Assembly: GCA_031772625.1 (NCBI GenBank) | Contig: CM062817.1 | Span: forward strand, 952,218,842 to 952,282,841 | Length of the DNA stretch: 64,000 nt | Source: Pinus tabuliformis | Lineage: Eukaryota; Streptophyta; Pinopsida; Pinales; Pinaceae | Reading direction: 5' to 3' | Part shown: one piece after another, positions 56,010 to 64,000 of the stretch | Position numbering within the stretch: position 1 is the stretch's first letter | How the letters are laid out: every line of letters begins with the position of its first letter | Position numbers and translations under genes: made by a program | Notes under the pieces: model-generated | The model's input: only the letters and a program-made list of their open reading frames with translations | Database searches by the model: none | Told to the model about the DNA's origin: nothing

Positions 56010-56204
56010 AGAATGATGAAGGTAAAGACAGTGGAACACTACAACATAAGGTGTGGAAGCCTGGAAGGTTACAGCTAAAGAGAGATGAAGACAATGAAGC
56101 TTATGGACATCATTAAACAAAATTTTGGGACCTTGGAGGTTTTTCTCAGCATATGAAATCACATGATTAGGAGATCATGAATGTTTTCAACTTTGGGAGT
56201 CTAA

Positions 56205-57636
56205 TGTAGGAGCATTGGCTCTCAAAGATCAAGCTCGAAGTATCTAGTCAGACCTAATGGTCTAGACGTCAGCCCAAGAAGGGGCCATTGTAAAATTTCA
56301 TGTAAAATAATGTTTATTTCTTAGCAAGTGTAGATAGGGAATCTATATAGTTGTTAGGTGTCAGTTAATGATATCCTTGAAGAAATTGGATGACTCGAAA
56401 GAGTAGTTTTTGTTTGTAGTTAGTAGTTGAATGAGTCATAAGTTAGAGATAATGGTAGTTTTATTAAAATAGAAGTTGTTGCATTAGTCTATGAACTAAT
56501 TACATGTTTGTAGGAGTCGGTTGTGAGAGCTGGATAAGCTCATATTGGCAGTAGAAAAAGAAGGAGATGAGATCAACGAGAGAGGGGTCCAGAGGGGGCA
56601 GAATGAAGCGGCCAATTCAATTTATATCTGGCCAAAGGAGATGAACGAAATTCCAATTAAGGATATATGTAGAAAAATATTAATTAATGGATTCATTATT
56701 TTGTTGTTTCCTTTGTATTGCAATGATCCAAACCTGAGTCTCGATGGCTTTTTAATGGAGAGTGTGAGAAAAGGCCAAGAATGAGGCTGAGTCTCTATAA
56801 AATATTTTTTTATTAATTAACTGCAGGAAGAGATTGATTTTCAGTCTATTTGTGTGTTTGTCCATCAGTTACGATGATAAGTGAAATGTTAGTATATCTT
56901 TAACTGTGCGTTACGATTTTGAGAATAATTTTGTGTGGCTTACAACCAACACAGGGCGAAGACTTCGCATCAAACCTTGCCATTGAAACTTCTCACTTGG
57001 AAGAGAGACTGGTTTGAAAAGAAGAAACCACTATTGGAGGAAGATCTTGCATTGAATAAATTCAAGTTGCTCAAGATAGTATTCATTAAATGCAGAGGCA
57101 TGAATTCTATGTGAGATCTATGGAATTTGAGGAGCAGTCAATATGAGGTTGTGTGGTGTTTTCTTCAATATGGAGAAATCCTCTCGGTCACTAGATTTCC
57201 TTGTGGATATGTCAATTTATTTTTAGTCTCATCGCAGTTGTGGATGGTTCGTGGTCAGAGGGTTAGAGATTTTAGACCCATAGGGTATTGATGGAGGTCG
57301 TTGGAATTATGTCGAGCCCTCGAGATCGATTAAAAGAGAGAATCGGTTGCTGTGTAGTTAGTGATGGCTAGATTGTGTTGCAGATCTGAGGCGAGAACTC
57401 AGTTTGAATGGATGGGTAGCGGAGATCAATTCCGCCATGGTTCTACTTCTTTTTGAGAAATTTCGATGTAGAGGATGAGATGTGATTAATAATATCATTG
57501 TTATGGTTTGTGCTAGAGTGTGTACAGTTCTCTCAGTGGAGAAAGAAGAATGCAAAGGATGTTGTAGCAGACTTCTGAAAGTGGAGAAAGGGTTCAGAAG
57601 CGAGATAAATCTTTAGAAGAGATTTAACGTGCATCA
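56205..57636 (+). repeat. 3' LTR of the 9.3 kb non-autonomous element
   Basis: It starts TGTAGGAGCATTGG (the other LTR has TGATGCAAGAGCATTGG) and ends AACGTGCATCA. It follows 48362-49799 along its whole length with many substitutions. Confidence 0.88.
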
Positions 57637-58560
57637 GATCCATTCAATAAAAATAGTAATAAATTTTACTTTGGTAAAAGAGACTTCCACATTATGAATG
57701 ATTGAATGAATCCAACTAATTTGAAATTTTCAAAATCAACTAATTTCCACCTTACAAATTCTTGAACAAATTCAGTGAACCTAGTTCTAATAGTGTGAGT
57801 GAGTACAATGATTTATTGTGTTAAGATTAATTATATTTTGTATACTTGCATATTCATTTATTACTTTGTCTATAAAATTATTTTCCAAATTCAATGAACC
57901 TAGTTCTAATAGTGTGAGTGAGTACAATGATTTATTGTGTTAAGATTAATTATATTTTGTATACTTGCATATTCATTTATTACTTTGTCTAGAAAATTAT
58001 TCTTTTATTATTAATTTTTTTTGAACGCATATATCAAATTCACAATAAGTAAAATAGGAAATCGCACATGACCCTCATATTAAACCTAAAATGTTTCTCT
58101 CAAAATAATAATTGAAATATTGATTTGTAAGAAAGGCAAATCTTAATATTTATATTTTCTTTAGGAAATCGCACATGACCCTCATATTAAACCTAAAATG
58201 TTTCTCTCAAAATAATAAATTGAAATATTGATTTGTAAGAAAGGCAAATCTTAATATTTATATTTTCTTTATGAAAGATAATATTGTGTGGCAACCACAA
58301 CCCACCACTAAATGCTACAGAGAGGGTTGATTGGCCTGGAAGGGAAAAAATTAGTTACGTCTTTCATCACCTTTGAGTTGGTTGGCCCTTTCATCCCCTT
58401 TTACAAGAAAGGAAAAAAATTGGTTGAGCCTTTCATCCCCTATCATGTGAAAGGGAAGAAATTGTTCATAATTGCAGTCCAGTCCACCAAGAAGCAATCC
58501 AAATATAGGTTTGTCATCTATGGAGGCCAAAGACTCCAGTCAACATGGTGGCCCTAGAAA

Positions 58561-59180
58561 CAATAAAATATTTAATGAATAAGGTGACAATTACGTTCAT
58601 AGTATCTTCTTTGTGATTCAGATTTTGTTCGACCTTGATCGAAATAAGTTTTGACTCTAGCTCAATGACACTATTACTGGGAACTATTTATAAAATTTGG
58701 TACTATTTAGAACACATGTTAAGATTAAAGTATTAAAAGAAACAATGAGATAAATATGTATTTATAAAATTTGGGACTATTTATAAAATTTAAACTCATG
58801 TTAAGATTAAAATATTAAAAGAAACCATAACATAAATATGAATTTATTTGATGGATGGATTTGGTTAAGTGAATGTGCACATATTTAAAATCGATGCATT
58901 TATTTTATTCACTCAATTTCCAATCTCAATAAAGAAATTGCAAATTGTTTATAAACGTAACTTTCTTTCTTAACTAGTTATTCTCCAAAAAAAATCTGTC
59001 AAAAAAATATCCAAAATAATAGAAGAAACAAGTGGAATATCAAAGAAGCGCAGTAAAAGAAGAAGTTGTACATAATATAGGGAAATATTTATAATAACGA
59101 AATAAGGAGTAGTGGAGTAAAATATGTGAAATAGAAATTTTATTTACTAAATAAAGAAATGAAGAATAAGTATAAGTAAT
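58561..59180. other. AT-rich part of R1 copy B, no gene
   Basis: Contains a short tandem phrase, gaaacaatgagataaatatg-like text, repeated at about 58740 and 58820. No coding signal. Confidence 0.35.
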
Positions 59181-60940
59181 TTTATTATTATTATCTTTTA
59201 ATTTGATTCAATTAAAAGGTATGGATTGAGGTTGTTTCATATGATTGTGATAGTTATGTATTATATTTTGATGAAATAGTAAGTGTTATGGAAAAAATAA
59301 TTTCTTCTATTATTTAATTTTTTTTGTCATTTTAATCTTAATTATAATCATCATTTTGATTATAATTACTATTATTTGTAAATTTTTATTTTATTAGATT
59401 ATTGGTCTTAACTTGGGATTTGGTTTAATACCTCGGGTAGTTGGGTTTTCCCTCTAAAGTGTGGTGGTTGATTGGTATTGATTAAAAACTAGGGTATTGT
59501 GGTAGTTCTTATTGCATATCTTAAATTATAACAATGGTGTGATTTATTTGTATTGACTTGAAATTAAGAAAATCTAGATTGTTCTTATGGTAGAGGGCAA
59601 TAGTTGTGCCACAGATAAATCGGGTAAATGATGAGAATAAAAAATAGAATTTTATATTGAAGAGCTAAGTATGAATTGTAAATATTTGTATAAGCATATA
59701 AAGTGGCTTTTGTAATAACCAAAGTGCCTTATGAAAACTAGATTTATTAGAATATTTGGGATTATTATTATTTTTGATGAATCTAAAAAAAAAAACCTTA
59801 CATTTCTTAATAATCATAGATATTTAATCTAGATTTTAAATGCAAGTGGATTAAGTATATTTCTTTAGGAAGTAATAATAAAGATTGTAATTAACTCTAA
59901 CAATATCATCCATTTAAATTTAAATATTGTTAATCTTGTTCCATACGCTACAACACAAGAGGGGGTTTTAAGATAATATTTAAGACAATTTTTAGGTAAA
60001 TTGTCTTAACTTGAGACAAAAGAAAATGTGTGTATTATCTTAAATATTGTTAATCTTGTTCCATATATACCATTCCAAGATTACCAAATTTAAATTTAAA
60101 TATGACTATTTAATTAGATCAATAGTTCTTTTGTCTAGGTTTCGAACCCAATAATGTTGTTCATTAAACTCATGATATGATTAATTATTAAATCTTAAAT
60201 ATTTGATAGACAAAATAATTGCATTTATTATTGAGTGTTGTTTTTTTTGGAAGGTTTTGGAAGAAATGTGGAATGAGTGTGAAATGTCCTTCTTCAATAT
60301 TGGACATTTCACACTGATTCGACAATTCTTCTTCCAATGTTTCATATGCATTTAAACTCTCAAAGTGGACACTTTCAAAAAATTGTACTTTCTAAATAAC
60401 TTCTTGCAATTACAAAAAATAAGTATTTTGTTTATAGTATACTAATGATGGCTAGGATTTTGTAGTTTCTTAGCAAGGTTATCTATCTGGGTTGTAGCTA
60501 ATGACATGAAAGAAAAATAAACAAGAATAACAAATTTATGGAAAGGAAAAATGCCAATTCAAGCCTCTTTCGGATAAAATGAAAACTGCATCTTTGAAAT
60601 GATCATAATAGTTACTCTTAAGATTAGCACATAAAATTTTTATCCCTTAAGGTGTTCAATATGACAAACGAGTTACAATATTATGTCAATACCTATGCAA
60701 ATATAAAAAATATATATCTCACAGAATATTTATTATGTTATAGTATACTATAGTTTTTGCTATATTTAATTTCCAAATTGAATAATACAATTTGATAGGA
60801 CTCATATCCCAAAATAAAAATAACAGTTTTAGTAAATTTTAATTTGGTAAAACGAACTTCCACATTATGAATGATTGAAGGAATCAAACTAATATCGACC
60901 TTACAAATGCAACTAATTTCCACCATAGAAATGCTTGAGT
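59181..60940 (+). repeat. R1 repeat, copy C (least interrupted)
   Basis: This copy has no large insertion and shows the unoccupied target sites of the copia at 35069 (ccaatgtttcatatg intact near 60337) and of the retrocopy (agaatatttgggatt near 59749). A small 95-base insertion lies at 59946-60040. Its right end is cut by the copia LTR at 60941. Confidence 0.65.
59921..60065. repeat. 25-base direct repeat flanking a 95-base insert with CACTA-like start
   Basis: taaatattgttaatcttgtt plus ccata occurs at 59921-59945 and 60041-60065. The insert starts cgctacaacacaagaggggg, similar to CACTA-transposon ends (cactacaa..). It contains a 9-bp hairpin, taagacaat/attgtctta (59981-59989 and 60000-60008). 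Confidence 0.4.
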
Positions 60941-61794
60941 TGTTGGAATGTAACTTCAACTGCAGTAAAACAGTTGAACAGTAACAACGTCTGCAAAATA
61001 GTCAGTTTTTCACCTGCGATGCGATCTTATCGCAAATTGCATCCTTACCCACGCTGCCTCGTGTTGCAACTCTGCTTTGGGCCGATTGCCATCTTGCGAT
61101 GAGATCCATCGCAGATCGCAAACCTGAAGCCATTGCGCGTTAAGCCATCCACAATCTTGCGATGCGACCTGTGCCATCCCAGATCGCGCCTTCTGCCCTG
61201 TTGATCTCAGTCGTCCATACATTCTGATCCAACAACCATTATTTGTTCCAGCTTATTCACGCCACCGCCATTGCTGTCTTTTCGCCATTTACCCATTTGT
61301 GTTCCTAAAGGAAGAGGAAGATTAGATCCACCTCCTGCACATTGAATGCTCAACTACAACATTTAATAAACAACATGGCCAAGAACAAGAAAGACGTGCC
61401 ACGTGCCGGTGCATTAAAAAGATTATGGGTTTCTTACAGCAGAGCTAGCCACAGAGAATTTATTAGTTATAAGCTTCCACACAACTGACTCAAGAGGCAC
61501 AAGAAAAATGTATGTAAGATCATTTTGTGTTGTTCATTATATATAAAAATGCAAGGGCAGACACAACAGCGTAGAATTAAAAAAAGAGAGAGTCTTTTTT
61601 TGTAATTTCTGAAACAGACAGCAGTGCTGAGATAGTGAAATTAGTTTCTGGAACTGAAGCGTTCCTGTTGTAACCCCTCTGAAGAGGAAGACTATTTTGT
61701 AACTTTTTTTCTATGATTAAGATCCTGTATTGAAACAGAGCGTTGTTCTCTGTGCAATTTCTTTTGTGTTTGAAATGAACAACAATTTCCAACA
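60941..61794 (+). repeat. 5' LTR of the third copia element
   Basis: 854 bp, starting TGTTGGAATGTAAC and ending TTTCCAACA. A TATA element, tatataaa, lies at 61539-61546. A gcgat-rich palindromic phrase recurs three times near 61015, 61090 and 61153. Confidence 0.85.
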
Positions 61795-61806
61795 TGGTAT
61801 CAGAGC
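61795..61806 (+). other. Primer-binding site (tRNA-iMet)
   Basis: tggtatcagagc immediately after the LTR. Confidence 0.92.
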
Positions 61807-61867
61807 TAGTCTAAGCACTCAGTGAGTCAAAAACAACGTTTGTTTTTTCACTGTAGGAGCTCTTAAG

Positions 61868-62776
61868 ATGGTAGATGCTGGAACTGGTTTGACAAATTCC
61901 CAACTACCACAGTTTAATGGGAAAAATCACAGTGATTGGTCCATAACAATGAAAGCATTGTTTGCTTCTCAAGGAATATGGGAGCTGGTTGAAACTGGCT
62001 ATGTTGAACTTGCAGATGCAACAACATTGGCTGCTTTGACAGTAGCAGAAAGAGACCAGTTGAAGAGCGACAGGAAGAAGGATGCAAAGGCCCTCTTTTT
62101 TCTCTTCCAATCAGTACATGAAAGTGTTTTTCCACGGATTGCAGTAGCAACAAAATCCAAGGAGGCATGGGATATTCTCAAAACTGCCTATCAAGGCATG
62201 GAGAAGGTGAAGATTGCAAAGTTGCAGATGTTGAGGAGAGACTTTGAAACACTCAGCATGAAGGAATCCGATACAATAGATTCATTCTTCACTCAGGTTA
62301 TTGGGTTGATAACCCAGATAAGATCTCATGGTGAGATTCTTGATGAAAGAATAATTGTAGAAAAGATCTTGAGAAGTTTACCCTCAAGGTTTGAAGCTAT
62401 TGTGGTAGCAATAGAAGAAACAAAGGATCTCTCACAGTTCACAGTAGATGAACTGAGTGCTTCTCTTATGTCTCATGAACACAGACTGAGTAGAGGAACA
62501 GATTCCTCTTTTGAGCAAGCATTCAAAACTCAGATGTCTTTTGGCCAAGGAAAAGGTCGAGGCAAAGCAAATAACAGAGGTCGTGGAAGAAGCCAAAACA
62601 AAGGCAGAAATAATCTTACAAGCACAAGCGGAAGGAGCTGCAATCAGAACCAAGATGAAGGTTCAAGCAAACAGCAAGCTCATGGACAAAGGTATGACAA
62701 ATCTCAAGTCCAATGTCATTATTGTAAGAAATATGGGCACTACGCCAATAAATGTAAAAAAAACAAAATGACATGA
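61868..62776 (+). CDS. gag: Copia Gag
   Basis: A 302-residue protein starting at a real ATG, 61 bases after the primer site. It has the copia Gag pattern PQFNGKNHSDW, then K-A-L-F-A-S-Q, ATKSKEAWDILKTAYQG (UBN2 region) and L-R-S-L-P-S-R-F. A basic Gly/Arg/Gln linker (KGRGKANNRGRGRSQNKGR) and a zinc knuckle CHYCKKYGHYANKC (C283-C296) follow. It should form the particle and bind RNA. The frame ends with TGA soon after the knuckle, and the protease lies in another frame. This looks like a frameshift rather than a planned gag-pol boundary, because later frames are broken too. Confidence 0.88.
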   Translation: MVDAGTGLTNSQLPQFNGKNHSDWSITMKALFASQGIWELVETGYVELADATTLAALTVAERDQLKSDRKKDAKALFFLFQSVHESVFPRIAVATKSKEAWDILKTAYQGMEKVKIAKLQMLRRDFETLSMKESDTIDSFFTQVIGLITQIRSHGEILDERIIVEKILRSLPSRFEAIVVAIEETKDLSQFTVDELSASLMSHEHRLSRGTDSSFEQAFKTQMSFGQGKGRGKANNRGRGRSQNKGRNNLTSTSGRSCNQNQDEGSSKQQAHGQRYDKSQVQCHYCKKYGHYANKCKKNKMT

Positions 62777-64000
62777 ATGTTAGGTAGAATGATAATTTTT
62801 CAAATGAAGAAGATAAGAATCCAAAGATTGTGTTGTTAACATGTAATATTGCACAAGACAAACAAGAAGATTTTTGGTTCTTAGACTTAGGTTGTAGTAA
62901 TCACATGACTGGAAATATTGCAATGTTTGCCAATTTGGATGAAAATGTAAAATCTTAGGTAACCACAGGAACTGATAGTAAGATATCTGTCAAGGGTAAG
63001 GGCAGAGTCAGTATCGAAGCAAGAAATGGAGAACATATGATTTTGCCAGAGGTATACTATGTACCTGGTCTGAAATGTAACCTTTTGAGCATTGGACAAC
63101 TCATTAGCAAAGGTTACTATGTGTTCTTCAAAGATGATATGTGTATAATCAGAGACATACCTCCAAGTAAGAAGATCATTGCACAAGTGCAGATGACCAG
63201 CAATAGAATGTTTCCTCTCAAACTCAGGGCAGATTTGAAGGAAGGAAGAACTATTGCAGCTGTAACACAAGAAGTCTTTCAGGAACAAGTGAAACATTAG
63301 AATTGGTTGAGCACTTGAGATTTGGACATCTCAATTTCGGAGGCTTGAATCTGCTGCACAGAAAGGGAATGGTAAAGGGATTGCCATTGATCGAGAAACC
63401 AGACAGCCTTTGTGAAGGCTGCATCTTAGGCAAGCAACACAAAGAAAGCTTTCCAGCAGGAAAGAGTATAAGGGCAATAGCACCCTTGGAAATGGTTCAC
63501 TCTGATGTGTGTGGACCGATGCAAATACCATCATTTTCTGGAAATAAATATGTTTTAACTTTCATTGATGATTACACCAGAAAGACATGGGTGTATATGC
63601 TGAAATAGAAGAATAAGTGTTTGAGAAATTCCACCACTTCAAAACTCTTGTTGAGAAGCAGTGTGGGCATTATATCAAAGTGCTCAGAACAGATAGAGGA
63701 GTAGAGTACATCTCCAAAGACTTTCTGCGTTTTTGCAGAGAGAATGGCATACAAAAGCAGTTCACCACAAGGTATACACCTCAGCAAAAAGGTGTTGCCG
63801 AAAGGAAGAATAGGACCATTCTTGACATGATCAGAAGTATGCTGAAGGAAAAATACTTGCCGCATGAGTATTGGGCAGAAGTTGTTACTTGTGCAGTTTA
63901 CATCTTGAATATATGCCCAAATAAAGTTGTCATGAACAAAATACCAGAAGAAGCATGGAGTGGTCAAAAGCAAACTGTCACTCACATGAGAGTATTCGGT
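62777..64000 (+). pseudogene. Copia Pol, protease and integrase, frameshifted and partial
   Basis: Protease reads FWFLDLGCSNHMTG; the catalytic triad is normally D-S-G, and here Ser is Leu. A TAG interrupts at about 62956. The pre-integrase finger follows (L-R-F-G-H-L-N, C-E-G-C-I-L-G-K-Q-H) with a TAG at 63298-63300 between them. Integrase has HSDVCGPM, then, after another frame change near 63608, RTDRGVEY (N to R, G to V against the usual TDNGGE) and QKGVAERKNRT. At least two frameshifts and several stops are present. Reverse transcriptase and RNase H are outside the window. Confidence 0.85.

Larger units (their letters stand above)
48362..57636 (+). mobile_element. Non-autonomous LTR retrotransposon with a repeat-motif ORF, 9.3 kb
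   Basis: LTRs of 1438 bp (48362-49799) and 1432 bp (56205-57636) flank an interior with an iMet primer site and a purine-rich end, but without its own pol. The flanking target sequence is GATCT on the left and GATCC on the right. Another element (52948-56009) is nested within it; without that, the element is about 6.2 kb. The interior plus strand is purine-rich and carries a long charged frame (51020-52528). The LTRs show many substitutions and several small indels, so the insertion is old. Confidence 0.85.
45291..59180 (+). repeat. R1 repeat, copy B (interrupted by a retrocopy and an LTR element)
   Basis: Pieces are 45291-46004, 47333-48361 and 57637 to about 59180. It contains a tandem duplication of 119 bp (57771-58008) and one of 107 bp (58056-58270). 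A small frame at 58312-58557, with a repeated G-K-K-L motif, arises from repeated text and is not treated as a gene. Confidence 0.6.
60941..64000 (+). mobile_element. Third Ty1/copia element, 5' part (cut by window end)
   Basis: 5' LTR (60941-61794), iMet primer site, intact gag and a broken protease-integrase region. The 3' half and 3' LTR lie beyond 64000. It is inserted into the end of R1 copy C. Confidence 0.9.

Noticed and set aside
58312..58557. 81-codon ORF with repeated G-K-K-L motif
   Set aside because: It overlaps repeated text of R1; related text at 45238-45300 in copy A/B has no matching frame.

Overview
This is nuclear DNA from a plant, most likely a seed plant with a large, repeat-rich genome. 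Nearly all of it is retrotransposons nested inside one another. Evidence includes Ty1/copia and Ty3/gypsy elements with plant-type primer-binding sites, a gypsy element of the Tat/Ogre type with a second RNase H, a spliced antisense gene that looks like plant mobile domain (PMD) genes, and long AT-rich non-coding stretches. I see no intact ordinary host gene. The only host-derived sequence I can argue for is a processed retrocopy at 46005-47332. The species cannot be fixed from the sequence alone.

Layout. (1) 1-3277: a decayed LTR-element interior with gag-like and charged-ORF remnants, ending in a polypurine tract and LTR at 2398. (2) 3278-24579: a minus-strand copia element whose open reading frame is split just upstream of its reverse transcriptase YVDD motif by a 15.4 kb plus-strand Tat-type gypsy element (4886-20257, perfect CATAC target duplication, two 1015 bp LTRs with one visible mismatch). 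(3) 24580-33890: AT-rich repeats, a 5'-truncated LINE, a coding-poor 4.9 kb LTR element with 1212 bp LTRs (26788-31715), and a second LINE-like remnant. (4) 34393-60940: three direct copies (A, B, C) of an AT-rich non-coding unit I call R1, roughly 2.5-3 kb once insertions are subtracted. Copy A holds a decayed copia (35069-41003) and a small LTR element (42162-45191). Copy B holds the retrocopy and a 9.3 kb non-autonomous LTR element (48362-57636), which itself contains a 3.1 kb rearranged gypsy derivative (52948-56009). (5) 60941-64000: the 5' half of a third copia element that runs off the window.

How the parts work together. The Tat element is the only one that looks recently active. It has a tRNA-Arg-type primer site, a 2.1 kb leader, one long gag-protease-RT-RNaseH-integrase frame, an archaeal-type RNase H frame just past the pol stop codon, and an antisense gene with a clear GT-AG intron that restores the frame. 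Its ordinary RNase H has lost catalytic acids while the downstream one keeps all four, so function has probably moved to the second domain. A family of GCGTRTAYACGC-like palindromes lies in its LTRs, its leader and the first intron of the antisense gene; I found no comparable clusters elsewhere in the window.

The best candidates for something undescribed are that palindrome family together with the antisense gene, and a charged repeat-motif ORF carried by non-autonomous LTR elements (51020-52528, with a weak relative at 1564-2121).
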